The notes: generated by a model not told the origin, from the sequence alone. DNA of 64,000 bases from Thalassolituus sp. UBA1087 (GCA_002314145.1 DCCG01000009.1:62001-126000); one strand, 5' to 3'; positions 43,193 through 52,077 are shown, numbered from the stretch's first letter. Made by a program: numbers and translations.

Positions 43193-44230
43193 ATGGAAAA
43201 CAGGATTCGTCTGCTGATTGTCGACGACTCGATTCTGATCCGTAAAATGCTCAAAGAGGTATTTCAGTTTGCGGACGATATCGAGGTTGTGGGCATGGCG
43301 GCCGACCCATACATCGCCCGGGAAAAGATCAAACAGCTCAACCCGGACGTACTGACACTGGATGTTGAAATGCCCAAGATGAATGGTCTTCAGTTTTTGG
43401 GTAATCTGATGCGCCTGCGCCCCATGCCGGTGGTTATGGTCTCGACTCTGACCGAAGCCGGAGCGCCGGCAACACTGGATGCGCTGGAAATGGGAGCCGT
43501 CGATTATATCCCCAAACCAACGGCGCAGGATGAAGCCAGCTTCCGTAAGTTCGCCGACCGCCTGATTGAGAAAGTGCGTATGGCGGCGTCTGCCAGAGTG
43601 CAGCCAATCACGGGTAAAAAGACGCTCAACGTCAACCCTGTGCCTCAGCCCGACGTCGTATACTCCAGAATGATTGCGGTGGGTTCATCCACCGGCGGAA
43701 CGGAGGCGATCCGTGAGTTGCTGAGCACAGTCCCTTCAACCTGTCCTGCGATCGTTATTACCCAACATATTCCGCCGGTATTCAGTGCATCACTGGCCAC
43801 CCGGCTGGACCGTAACCTGGCCATGGAAGTCCGTGAGGCCTGTAACGGGCTGGAAGTCCGGCCCGGACGGGTGATTATTGCCCATGGTGATTTTCATCTG
43901 AAATTCCGCCGTGAAGGTCAGAAGCTGCTGTGCGTACTGGATGATTCTGAACGCATTAACCGCCATCGTCCGTCCGTTGAGGTCATGTTTGATTCGCTGG
44001 CGCAGGAGGTTGACAGTAAAAAGCTGGTGGCCGTGATGTTGACCGGTATGGGAACGGATGGTGCTCAGGCGATGAAACGTTTGCACGATGCGGGTGTCCC
44101 TGGATTAGCACAGGACGAGTCCAGTAGCGTAGTATGGGGAATGCCGAAAGCTGTGGTCGATCTCGGTGCCGCCGATCAGGTACTGCCACTCAGAAAAATG
44201 GCTGAAGCAATGCTGAAAGAAGCACGATAA
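43193..44230 (+). CDS. cheB: Chemotaxis response regulator methylesterase CheB (second system)
   Basis: A 345-residue enzyme that removes receptor methyl groups. The receiver domain has phospho-Asp at residue 57 (LTLDVEMPKMNG). The esterase domain has the catalytic Ser in SSTGGTEAIREL, His in ITQHIPPVFS and Asp in LTGMGTDGAQAM. It ends the operon; an inverted repeat follows. A second CheB begins at 63014. Confidence 0.95.
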   Translation: MENRIRLLIVDDSILIRKMLKEVFQFADDIEVVGMAADPYIAREKIKQLNPDVLTLDVEMPKMNGLQFLGNLMRLRPMPVVMVSTLTEAGAPATLDALEMGAVDYIPKPTAQDEASFRKFADRLIEKVRMAASARVQPITGKKTLNVNPVPQPDVVYSRMIAVGSSTGGTEAIRELLSTVPSTCPAIVITQHIPPVFSASLATRLDRNLAMEVREACNGLEVRPGRVIIAHGDFHLKFRREGQKLLCVLDDSERINRHRPSVEVMFDSLAQEVDSKKLVAVMLTGMGTDGAQAMKRLHDAGVPGLAQDESSSVVWGMPKAVVDLGAADQVLPLRKMAEAMLKEAR

Positions 44231-44236
44231 TCCGGT

Positions 44237-44257
44237 TGCAGAAATGACAATTCTGCA
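44237..44257. repeat. Perfect inverted repeat after the second che operon
   Basis: TGCAGAA, 7 bases, TTCTGCA. It has no T run, so it could be a weak terminator, an operator for the next gene, or neither. The 109-base gap also contains an AT-rich TATAAC that might be a -10 box. Confidence 0.4.
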
Positions 44258-44339
44258 CCATGTGCTAAAACTATAACAGTAACAGAAGTCAGGTCTGCCC
44301 CAGGCAGCTTTACTTACCGAAATCTATGGAGATCAATCG

Positions 44340-44645
44340 ATGGGTGTACAAGCATCACTCGCAGGCGATGGACGGGAATTAACCATCAAAGTGGACGGGC
44401 GTTTTGATTTCAGTGCTCATCAGGATTTCCGTGATGCCTATGAAAATACAGCAGCGGATGTCAAAAGCTTTGTTGTTGATCTGGGTAAAACCTCATACCT
44501 GGACAGTTCTGCGCTGGGCATGCTGTTGCTGCTGCGGGACTTCGCCGGTGGTGATAATGCCAATGTTCAGATCGTGAACTGCAATCAGGACGTACGTAAA
44601 ATTCTGACGATTTCCAATTTCGAACAGCTTTTCCAGATTCATTAA
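44340..44645 (+). CDS. HsbA-like STAS protein (anti-sigma-factor antagonist)
   Basis: A 101-residue STAS protein. The phosphorylation site is S56-S57 in YLDSSALGML, the place of Ser56 in Pseudomonas HsbA. It is followed 12 bases later by the HsbR-like regulator and then an HPt protein, the same trio found between fliJ and fliK in Pseudomonas. In that genus phosphorylated and free HsbA choose between biofilm and swimming partners such as HsbD and FlgM. The same job here is likely but inferred. Confidence 0.9.
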   Translation: MGVQASLAGDGRELTIKVDGRFDFSAHQDFRDAYENTAADVKSFVVDLGKTSYLDSSALGMLLLLRDFAGGDNANVQIVNCNQDVRKILTISNFEQLFQIH

Positions 44646-44657
44646 GATCTGAATGCC

Positions 44658-46379
44658 ATGGACAGCATCAAAGTACTGATTGCGGATGATAATCAGATCG
44701 ACAGGATGGTGCTGTCACGCATTGTCCGTAATCAGGGCTATCAGGTATTCGAAGCGGAAAACGGCTCACTGGCCGTTGCGGCATTTGAGCAGTATCAGCC
44801 CGATCTGGTTCTTATGGATGTAATGATGCCGGTGATGGACGGGCGTGAAGCAGCCCGTCATATCAAAGGCCTGGCGGGCGAAGACTTTGTTCCGGTTATT
44901 TTCCTTACCTCTCTGACCGATGCACAGAGTCTTGCCGATTGTCTGGCTTCCGGTGGCGATGATTTTCTCTCCAAACCTTATAACCACATTATTCTGCAGG
45001 CGAAAATTAACTCTTTTTATCGCATGCGGGAGATGAACCGCACACTGCAGAAACAGCGCGATACGATTGCCCAGAATAACGAACACCTGTTGCATGAGCA
45101 GCATGTAGCCAAAGCGGTTTTTGACAACGTTGCCCATGCCGGATGTCTTTCTTCACCGAATATACGCTATATGTTATCGCCTCTTGCGGTATTTAATGGT
45201 GATGTATTGCTCGCTGCACACAAGCCCGCCGGTGGTATGCATGTGTTATTGGGGGACTTTACCGGCCATGGTTTGCCGGCCGCCATCGGCGCTATGCCAC
45301 TGGCTGAAATATTTTACGGCATGACGGCTAAAGGTTTCGGGCTTTCCGATATTCTGCGGGAAATGAACCTCAAACTGAAAAGTATTTTGCCGGTGGGCTT
45401 TTTCTGTTGTACCGCCGTTGTGGATCTGGATGTTGACCGTAAGTCGATGAGCGTATGGATGGGCGGTTTACCGGACTGTATTCTGTTACGCGCCGACAGC
45501 TGTGAAACACAGGTGTTGTCGTCAACCCACCTGCCACTGGGGGTGCTCAGTAATGAAAAATTTGACGACAAGCTGGAAGAGATTCAGGTAACCCCCGGTG
45601 ACCGGCTTTTTCTCTGGTCTGACGGTATTCAGGAAGCCAGAAACCTGGGCGGTGAAATGTTCGGTGAAGAACGGTTACTGGATGTCTTCCGCCGCGCAGC
45701 GGCACCGCAGGATGTTTTTGAGGATATTCAGCATGCGCTGTCAGAATTTCTGCAGGGGCATGACAAGGATGATGATACAACCTTACTGGAGCTGACCATG
45801 GTAGAGCAGGAAGCTTACCGCGATGTGATCATGGAAGTGTCGTCGGGTCCGGTTTCCGGCCCGGTCGACTGGCAGATGACTTACGAGCTGGGGCCAGACA
45901 GCCTGAAGAACTTTAACCCTATGCCGCTGATGATGCATATCATGATGGAAGTGCCCGGTCTCAGGCAGATGGGCGGGCAATTATACACTGTGTTTGCGGA
46001 GCTTTTTTCCAATGCCTTTGAGCATGGTGTACTGCAGCTGAACTCAAAACTGAAGCATTCGGCGACCGGTTTTCTGGAGTATTACCAGCAACGTGAAAAA
46101 CGACTGCGCGCGCTGGACGAAGGGTATGTGCGTATTTTTATGCAGCACCGTGGTGACGGACACAGTGGTGAGCTGACACTGCGTCTGGAAGACAGTGGCC
46201 CGGGGTTTGACTACTCTGCACTGGTCGGTAAGCGGGACAACAGTACCGGCAATAATCATTACTCAGGGAGAGGGATTCCCCTTATTAATTCAATATGTTC
46301 TTCATTACGATACCTTGGCGTAGGCAATCAGGTCGAAGCAGTGATACGATGGCCTCAATCTCAGGAAGGAGGAGGTTGA
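44658..46379 (+). CDS. HsbR-like regulator: receiver, PP2C phosphatase and anti-sigma kinase
   Basis: A 573-residue protein. Residues 1-125 are a receiver with phospho-Asp54 (LVLMDVMMPVMDG). Residues about 175-385 are a SpoIIE/PP2C phosphatase (LLGDFTGHGLPAAIGAMPL, LFLWSDGIQEARN, DDDTTLLEL). Residues about 430-570 are a GHKL kinase with VFAELFSNAFEHG, LEDSGPGFDY and SGRGIPLINSICSSL. The last part is the anti-sigma kinase found in HsbR. It should phosphorylate or dephosphorylate the STAS protein encoded just upstream, under HPt control. Confidence 0.92.
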   Translation: MDSIKVLIADDNQIDRMVLSRIVRNQGYQVFEAENGSLAVAAFEQYQPDLVLMDVMMPVMDGREAARHIKGLAGEDFVPVIFLTSLTDAQSLADCLASGGDDFLSKPYNHIILQAKINSFYRMREMNRTLQKQRDTIAQNNEHLLHEQHVAKAVFDNVAHAGCLSSPNIRYMLSPLAVFNGDVLLAAHKPAGGMHVLLGDFTGHGLPAAIGAMPLAEIFYGMTAKGFGLSDILREMNLKLKSILPVGFFCCTAVVDLDVDRKSMSVWMGGLPDCILLRADSCETQVLSSTHLPLGVLSNEKFDDKLEEIQVTPGDRLFLWSDGIQEARNLGGEMFGEERLLDVFRRAAAPQDVFEDIQHALSEFLQGHDKDDDTTLLELTMVEQEAYRDVIMEVSSGPVSGPVDWQMTYELGPDSLKNFNPMPLMMHIMMEVPGLRQMGGQLYTVFAELFSNAFEHGVLQLNSKLKHSATGFLEYYQQREKRLRALDEGYVRIFMQHRGDGHSGELTLRLEDSGPGFDYSALVGKRDNSTGNNHYSGRGIPLINSICSSLRYLGVGNQVEAVIRWPQSQEGGG

Positions 46380-46381
46380 CC

Positions 46382-46726
46382 TTGTCAGAGCTGTCAGAGC
46401 ATTTCGACACCGAATCACTGGAAATGCTGCGCGAAGTGATGGAAGAAGAATTTGCAGAGTTAGTTCAGGTATACCTGAAAGATTCCGTGGCCCGTATGCC
46501 GATGCTTCAGAACGCCATTGAGCAGGGTCAGGCGCAGACGGTGCGCGAACTGGCACACAGTTTTAAAGGCGCCAGCAGTAATATCAGCGCCGCACCGCTT
46601 GCCAAGCTGTGTTATGAACTGGAAATAGCCGGCCGGGAAAATCAACTCGGTAATGCTGACAGGCTTTATCAATCCATACAGCAGGAATATCAGCAGGTTG
46701 AAGCGTTACTGCGGAGTATGATCTGA
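46382..46726 (+). CDS. HptB-like histidine phosphotransfer protein
   Basis: A 114-residue HPt domain with phospho-His59 in ELAHSFKGASSNI. The start chosen is TTG 46382, because a very strong GGAGG (46371-46375) lies 6 bases upstream, still inside the end of the HsbR-like gene; a longer reading from 46295 would overlap 85 bases of that gene. It should pass phosphate from hybrid kinases to the HsbR receiver. The kinases are not in the window. Confidence 0.9.
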   Translation: MSELSEHFDTESLEMLREVMEEEFAELVQVYLKDSVARMPMLQNAIEQGQAQTVRELAHSFKGASSNISAAPLAKLCYELEIAGRENQLGNADRLYQSIQQEYQQVEALLRSMI

Positions 46727-46773
46727 CAGCGGGTATCCGTCTGATTTCTTATTTTTATCCCACCTTCAATATA

Positions 46774-46790
46774 TTGGCCCACTGTTTGCG
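46774..46790 (+). promoter_or_regulatory. Sigma-54 promoter for fliK
   Basis: TTGGCCCACTGTTTGCG with GG at 46776-46777 and GC at 46788-46789; 58 bases before fliK. Confidence 0.82.
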
Positions 46791-46847
46791 TTATCCGTAA
46801 CAACCACGCCCTTCAGGGCACGGATATTATCCAGATCGGAGTGACGC

Positions 46848-48257
46848 ATGAACGCAATGGGATCCAATACCTCCATTCTCAATTTGTTTATGTCGCTTGG
46901 CCAGGGGCTGGGAGACGATACAGGATCGCTGGGTCCCGAGGGGGAAGAAGGCGGTCTGTTTTCTTCCCTGCTGGCGGATTTTGGACTCTCAGAAGAGGAC
47001 CTTTCATCTCTGCAGCAGGAAAACGGCGACATGAGTGCCACGCTGTCTGCGTTACAGGGATTGCCGCTGCAGGAGCAGGCCTTGCCGCTTTCGTACGCTT
47101 CCTTGCCGCTGTCAGCCGGGCAACTGCCGGAGCCCGGCACCGGTCTTACTGATTTCAGTGATCTGGCACCGGTGGACGACAGCAGCAGTCGTCTGCAATC
47201 CGTGTTGCAGCAGATTGCCCAGGGCAGGAATCCGATCCCGGTCCGTGATGTCGCGGCTGCCGGCGATGACAGTGATCACTCTGAGCCTGGTATAGAGGGC
47301 GCACCACTGACGGAGATCAGCGGCGCGGATTCCGGCGCTGATGAGTCTCTGCTGAGCGCATTACCGCTATCGGCACAGGTGACGGCCGGCAATGGTCAGA
47401 CGCAGTCTGGCGGACAGGTTTCTCAGCCGCTGCAGGATCGCACCAGAACGCCGTTACAGGAACGCAGGCTGTCAATGACGGCTGACAGCGCAGATGGTCA
47501 GCAAACGGATAGCCCGACCGGGACGCTGACCACGGGTGAGGAAGAAGCGGATTCCGATATTTTTATACCGGTAACCGATAAATCAGCCAAAGAGAGCCAG
47601 GCTTCAGGATCGCCAGGTCTGAACGGGCAACTGCAGATGCAGCCTCAGACGCAACCTCAGCTTCAGCCTCAGGCGGCAACGAGTGCGGATACCAGTGCCT
47701 TTGCCCGGATGACGGAAGACGCCGCCAGCGTCACTGATGCTGTTGAAGAATTCACTGAAAGTGATGCTGACAATACGCTGGAAGAATTTCATAAAAACGA
47801 ACGGTTGGCGGCCAGAGATAAACTGGATTTCGGCAGCGACAGCCAGAAGTGGGGGCCTGCGCTGGGCAGCCGTATCGTGACCATGGTAGCGGAAGGTGTT
47901 CAGGAAGCGCGTATTCAGCTGGATCCGCCGGAACTGGGCAGTATGGAACTCAAACTACAGGTGAATCAGGACCAGACCAATGTGCAGGTCCATGTCCAGA
48001 ATAACCAGGTAAGAGACGTGCTTGAATCCAATGCTCACCGGCTGCGGGAAGCGCTGGCTCAGCAGGGCATGACCCTGAATGAATTCGATGTATCTTCCCA
48101 GTCCGGTTCGTCCGGTCAGCAATCCGGTGACGGTCAGGGGTCTTCATCCGGTAACGGCAGCGGCACACTGCTGGCCGACGAAGATGTGGGCGAAGAGACT
48201 GGTAACGGCCAGGCCCGTGTTTCTGTCAGTGATTCCCTGCTGGATACATTTGCCTGA
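46848..48257 (+). CDS. fliK: Flagellar hook-length control protein FliK
   Basis: A 469-residue secreted ruler that sets hook length and switches export specificity. The first 300 residues are low-complexity with a Gln/Pro tract (QMQPQTQPQLQPQ) near residue 263. Residues about 330-420 are the conserved C-terminal domain (VQEARIQLDPPELGSMELKL, NNQVRDVLESNAHRLREAL). A Gly/Ser/Gln-rich tail follows. Poor conservation in the N-terminal half is normal for FliK. Confidence 0.93.
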   Translation: MNAMGSNTSILNLFMSLGQGLGDDTGSLGPEGEEGGLFSSLLADFGLSEEDLSSLQQENGDMSATLSALQGLPLQEQALPLSYASLPLSAGQLPEPGTGLTDFSDLAPVDDSSSRLQSVLQQIAQGRNPIPVRDVAAAGDDSDHSEPGIEGAPLTEISGADSGADESLLSALPLSAQVTAGNGQTQSGGQVSQPLQDRTRTPLQERRLSMTADSADGQQTDSPTGTLTTGEEEADSDIFIPVTDKSAKESQASGSPGLNGQLQMQPQTQPQLQPQAATSADTSAFARMTEDAASVTDAVEEFTESDADNTLEEFHKNERLAARDKLDFGSDSQKWGPALGSRIVTMVAEGVQEARIQLDPPELGSMELKLQVNQDQTNVQVHVQNNQVRDVLESNAHRLREALAQQGMTLNEFDVSSQSGSSGQQSGDGQGSSSGNGSGTLLADEDVGEETGNGQARVSVSDSLLDTFA

Positions 48258-48346
48258 ATAAGGGCCGGCTGATGCAACCCATGTCCATGTTCTTTCCTTC
48301 CGTTACCCGGCGCAGTTCCAGGTAATAACCCGGCAATCCTTTGAAT

Positions 48347-48366
48347 AGCGCCGTATTTCCGGCGCT
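48347..48366 (+). repeat. Hairpin in the fliK-fliL gap
   Basis: AGCGCCG, 6 bases, CGGCGCT: a perfect 7-bp stem without a T run. The whole gap 48258-48566 (309 bases) otherwise holds a sigma-54 promoter for fliL and no convincing gene. Confidence 0.4.
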
Positions 48367-48519
48367 GTCCTCAGAACCTTCTAAACTGTTACAGGTAAAT
48401 ACTGACAACGGCGGACGAGAAATGATCTTGTCCCGGGCCCCCGCCAATGGCGGGCGCATTGTCACGTGGTTCGTGTGTCATTGAACGTTATTGCTTCGCT
48501 GGAATTTTGACGGAAATCA

Positions 48520-48536
48520 GTGGCACGGCTATTGCT
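48520..48536 (+). promoter_or_regulatory. Sigma-54 promoter for fliL-R and flhB
   Basis: GTGGCACGGCTATTGCT with GG at 48522-48523 and GC at 48534-48535; 31 bases before the fliL ATG at 48567. Confidence 0.87.
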
Positions 48537-48566
48537 AAATTGACAGGTAAGCAGGAGAAGTCTGAC

Positions 48567-49106
48567 ATGGCTGCAGAACAGGATCTGAAACTGGATGGCG
48601 GTGGCGACGCCGGGGAAACACCATCCGGTGGTGGTAAAAAGAAACTGATCATTATCATTGTCGCGGTTTTATTACTGATCGGGGCGGCGGTAGGCGCAAC
48701 ACTCTTCTTTTTATCCGGTGATGACGAAAGCGAGGCCGGAGAGGAAGGTGGAGAAGCAGCTGAAGAAGTGGTTGAAGAACCGGATATTCCGGCTCAGTAC
48801 ATCATTCTCAAGCCAGAATTTGTGGTCAGTTTTCAGGTTGGCACACGGCAACGTTTTTTACAGGCCAATATTGAAGTCATGACCCGGAAACAAACCGTGG
48901 CTGATGCTCTCAGCCTGCATGAACCCATGATCCGCAGCAATATTATACGGATTCTTGGTGAGCAGAATTTTAAAGCCTTACGTACTCCGGAAGGGCGTAT
49001 GGCACTACAGGATCAGCTGACGCAACACGTTAATCAGCTGATTAAACGTGAATCCGGTGTGGAAGGTGTTGAAGCCGTCCTCTTTACCGACTTTGTTATG
49101 CAATAG
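48567..49106 (+). CDS. fliL: Flagellar basal-body protein FliL
   Basis: A 179-residue single-pass inner-membrane protein that surrounds the stator. The ATG at 48567 (AGGAG 9 bases upstream, MAAEQDLKLDG) is chosen because the longer frame from 48447 would include the sigma-54 promoter. A membrane helix lies at residues 27-50 (IIIIVAVLLLIGAAVGATLFF), then an acidic linker and the periplasmic FliL domain (YIILKPEFVVSFQ to VEAVLFTDFVMQ). 11 bases before fliM. Confidence 0.95.
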   Translation: MAAEQDLKLDGGGDAGETPSGGGKKKLIIIIVAVLLLIGAAVGATLFFLSGDDESEAGEEGGEAAEEVVEEPDIPAQYIILKPEFVVSFQVGTRQRFLQANIEVMTRKQTVADALSLHEPMIRSNIIRILGEQNFKALRTPEGRMALQDQLTQHVNQLIKRESGVEGVEAVLFTDFVMQ

Positions 49107-49117
49107 GGAAGGTCGTC

Positions 49118-50086
49118 GTGCAGGATTTATTGTCGCAGGATGAAATTGATGCGCTGTTGCATGGTGTAGATGACGGCGATATAGAACCGGAAGAGAATAT
49201 TGACTCTACCGGGGTTAAATCCTACGACCTGACCAGTAACGACCGGATCGTGCGCGGCAGAATGCCGACGCTGGAAATGATCAACGAGCGTTTCGCCCGT
49301 TATACGCGCATCAGCATGTTTAACTTTTTACGCCGCAGTGCGGATGTGGCTTCCGGCGGTGTGCAGATAATGAAGTTTGGTGAGTACGTTCATACTCTGT
49401 ACGTACCGACCAGTCTGAATCTGGTGAAAATGCGTCCGCTGCGCGGAACGGCATTATTTATTATGGATGCCAAACTGGTGTTCAAACTGGTGGATAACTT
49501 TTTTGGTGGTGACGGTCGTCACGCCAAAATTGAAGGGCGGGAATTTACACCCACCGAAGTCCGGGTGGTACAGCTGGTACTCAGTCAGGTGTTCAGCGAT
49601 ATGATTGAAGCCTGGGCACCAGTGGTCAAACTGGATTTCGAATATGTCGGGTCAGAAGTGAACCCGGCGATGGCAAATATTGTATCGCCCAGTGAAGTGG
49701 TGGTTGTCAGTACATTTCACATTGAGCTGGATGGTGGTGGTGGTGATCTCCATCTGACGTTCCCGTATTCCATGATTGAGCCCATCCGTGAAGTACTGGA
49801 TGCGGGTGTACAGAGTGATGTCGATGATGTTGATGAACGCTGGATGCAATCTCTGCGTGAGGACATTCTGGAAGCCAGGGTGCCTGTACATGGCACTTTG
49901 GTAGACCGGCAGATCACCCTGCGGGAAGTTGCTGAGCTGCAGGCCGGCGATATTATTCCGGTGGATATGCCGGAAGAATTTATTCTGCAGGCAAACGGGG
50001 TGCCTATATTCCGTGGAAAAATGGGCATTTCCAATGAAAACATGGCGGTCAAAATTATTGATCAGCTGCATAAACGGCGTCGCTGA
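49118..50086 (+). CDS. fliM: Flagellar motor switch protein FliM
   Basis: A 322-residue C-ring subunit that receives phospho-CheY. The N-terminal LLSQDEIDALLHG peptide is the CheY-binding site. The middle domain (MFNFLRRSADVASGGVQI) and the SpoA-like C-terminus (VDRQITLREVAELQAGDIIPVDM) follow. It starts at GTG 49118. Length and order are normal. Confidence 0.97.
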   Translation: MQDLLSQDEIDALLHGVDDGDIEPEENIDSTGVKSYDLTSNDRIVRGRMPTLEMINERFARYTRISMFNFLRRSADVASGGVQIMKFGEYVHTLYVPTSLNLVKMRPLRGTALFIMDAKLVFKLVDNFFGGDGRHAKIEGREFTPTEVRVVQLVLSQVFSDMIEAWAPVVKLDFEYVGSEVNPAMANIVSPSEVVVVSTFHIELDGGGGDLHLTFPYSMIEPIREVLDAGVQSDVDDVDERWMQSLREDILEARVPVHGTLVDRQITLREVAELQAGDIIPVDMPEEFILQANGVPIFRGKMGISNENMAVKIIDQLHKRRR

Positions 50087-50109
50087 AAAAACACAGAAAG
50101 GAACAGATT

Positions 50110-50643
50110 ATGAGTGATGAAGAAGATGATCTGACACCGGAAAACGCGGACGATAACCCGGCATCGGGTGATATCGATGCTGATGCACTGGCGGATTCTG
50201 TAGCATCCGAAGTGGGTGAAGCCAGCGAAGACGAAGAAGCGCTGGCTGATGAATGGGCTGCCGCCATGGAAGAGTCCGGTGACGCGGAAGGCGATGATGA
50301 CACCTCAGCGGAAGATGATGTGCAGCAGGTTTCGCTGGACGAAGTTCAGGATGAAGGCACGCAGCTGCCGACTTCCGGTGACGGCCCGGAGCTGGATGTT
50401 ATTCTCGATATTCCGGTGCGGATTTCCATGGAAGTCGGCTCCACACAGATTCCTATCCGCAACCTGCTGCAGCTCAATCAGGGCTCAGTTGTTGAACTTG
50501 ATCGTCTTGCCGGTGAGCCTCTGGACGTCATGGTGAATGGCACCCTGATCGCCCACGGTGAAGTGGTGATGGTAAACGATAAATTTGGTATCCGGCTGAC
50601 GGATGTGGTGAGCCAGAGTGAACGTATTCAGCGTCTGCGTTAA
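50110..50643 (+). CDS. fliN: Flagellar motor switch protein FliN
   Basis: A 177-residue C-ring subunit. Residues 1-90 are very acidic and low-complexity (Asp, Glu, Ala), longer than in enteric FliN. Residues about 95-175 are the SpoA domain (DIPVRISMEVGSTQIPIRNLL and VNGTLIAHGEVVMVNDKFGIRL). An AAAGGA site precedes the ATG. Its end overlaps fliO by 26 bases. Confidence 0.96.
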   Translation: MSDEEDDLTPENADDNPASGDIDADALADSVASEVGEASEDEEALADEWAAAMEESGDAEGDDDTSAEDDVQQVSLDEVQDEGTQLPTSGDGPELDVILDIPVRISMEVGSTQIPIRNLLQLNQGSVVELDRLAGEPLDVMVNGTLIAHGEVVMVNDKFGIRLTDVVSQSERIQRLR

Positions 50644-51040
50644 ACGAAGTGTTATCGCTTTTATTACCCTGTTCTGCGCCTGGGCGCAGGCAGAAGAAAA
50701 AGCTATTCCGGCAGCACCGGACCCAATGGCTTCGGCCGGCAAGGTGCTGATATTTCTGGTACTGATCATTCTTCTGATTATCGCACTGGCCTGGGCATTG
50801 AGTCGTTTAAAAGGGCAGGGATTTGTTCAGTCGAACGGCAATATCCGGGTACTGGAATCCCAGACGCTGGGTATGAAAGAAAAAATTGCTGTGATTCAGG
50901 TGGGTCACAAGCAAATGGTGGTAGGCATTACGCCACAGCAGATTACGCATCTTGCAGACCTTGATGAACCGCTGGAGCAATCGCCCCAGACGGGTAATGT
51001 CAGTTTTTCGGAACTTCTGAAGAAAGCAATCAGGCAATGA
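50618..51040 (+). CDS. fliO: Flagellar export protein FliO
   Basis: A 140-residue membrane protein that helps assemble the FliP ring. The GTG at 50618 lies inside fliN; the first 25 residues may be a signal sequence (VIAFITLFCAWAQA). A membrane helix follows (VLIFLVLIILLIIALAWALS), and the cytoplasmic core contains NIRVLESQTLGMKEKIAVIQVG. The start is the least certain of the operon because no ATG is available. It overlaps fliP by 4 bases. Confidence 0.9.
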   Translation: MNVFSVCVKRSVIAFITLFCAWAQAEEKAIPAAPDPMASAGKVLIFLVLIILLIIALAWALSRLKGQGFVQSNGNIRVLESQTLGMKEKIAVIQVGHKQMVVGITPQQITHLADLDEPLEQSPQTGNVSFSELLKKAIRQ

Positions 51041-51798
51041 ATATACTGCGTTTATTACTTCTGGTGGTTATTCCGCTGTTGCCTGTGCTCGCCCAGGCGG
51101 CGGATAACGATCCGTCGTATTTAGGTATTCCGGCGGTCACTTATAAGGAAACCGACAGCGGCGGCGAATACAGTATCAGTATTCAGATACTGGCTATTAT
51201 GACCCTGCTGGGGGTCCTGCCATCTCTGTTGATCATGATGACATCCTTTACCCGGATTATTGTGGTGATGGCTATTCTGCGTCAGGCCATCGGGCTCCAG
51301 CAGACACCGTCCAATCAAATCCTGCTGGGGTTATCTCTGTTTCTGACACTGTTTATTATGATGCCGGTTTTCCGTGTGATTAATGCCGATGCGGTTCAGC
51401 CATACCTGGAAGAAACCATCACACCACTGGAAGCAGCAGAAAGGGCGGTGAAACCTCTGCACGAATTTATGCTCGCACAAACCCGGGAGAACGACCTGCA
51501 GCTGTTTATGCGCATCAGTGGCCGGCAGGATATTGACAGCCCTGAAGACACTCCCATTCATATTCTGATTCCGGCTTTTATTACCAGTGAGCTGAAAACC
51601 GCATTTCAGATCGGTTTTCTGATATTTATCCCTTTTCTGATTATTGATCTGGTGGTCGCCAGTATTCTGATGGCCATGGGGATGATGATGCTGTCGCCGA
51701 TTATTATATCGCTGCCATTTAAAATCATGCTGTTCGTTCTGATCGATGGCTGGGCTTTAATTATGGGTACCCTGGCGAACAGCTTCGGCACCGTATAG
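51037..51798 (+). CDS. fliP: Flagellar export gate protein FliP
   Basis: A 253-residue membrane protein forming the core of the export gate. A cleavable signal (LLLLVVIPLLPVLAQA) is followed by four membrane helices. Hallmarks are MTSFTRIIVVMAILRQAIGLQQTP and FIPFLIIDLVVASILMAMGMMM. Length matches the family. It is 9 bases before fliQ. Confidence 0.98.
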   Translation: MNILRLLLLVVIPLLPVLAQAADNDPSYLGIPAVTYKETDSGGEYSISIQILAIMTLLGVLPSLLIMMTSFTRIIVVMAILRQAIGLQQTPSNQILLGLSLFLTLFIMMPVFRVINADAVQPYLEETITPLEAAERAVKPLHEFMLAQTRENDLQLFMRISGRQDIDSPEDTPIHILIPAFITSELKTAFQIGFLIFIPFLIIDLVVASILMAMGMMMLSPIIISLPFKIMLFVLIDGWALIMGTLANSFGTV

Positions 51799-51807
51799 GA
51801 GGATATT

Positions 51808-52077
51808 ATGACGCCTTACGAAATCGGGGATTTATTCACCCACGCCATGTACCTGGTGCTGATGATTGTGGTCGTTATCATTGTTCCGAGTCTGATTATT
51901 GGTCTGGTCGTCAGTACCTTTCAGGCGGCCACGCAAATTAATGAACAGACGCTGAGCTTCCTGCCCCGGCTGGTGGTGACTCTGCTGGCCATTATTATGC
52001 TGGGGCCATGGGCGGTCACGGCGGTCATCGACTACACCAAAGAGCTGTACATGAATATTCCCTTTATTATCGGTTGA
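51808..52077 (+). CDS. fliQ: Flagellar export gate protein FliQ
   Basis: An 89-residue protein with two membrane helices, one of the FliPQR gate. The segment LVVSTFQAATQINEQTLSFLPRL is diagnostic. It has an AGGAGG ribosome site and is 14 bases before fliR. Confidence 0.97.
   Translation: MTPYEIGDLFTHAMYLVLMIVVVIIVPSLIIGLVVSTFQAATQINEQTLSFLPRLVVTLLAIIMLGPWAVTAVIDYTKELYMNIPFIIG

Noticed and set aside
48447..48566. Longer FliL N-terminus from 48447
   Set aside because: The extension covers the sigma-54 promoter and lacks the usual FliL start; ATG 48567 has a good ribosome site.
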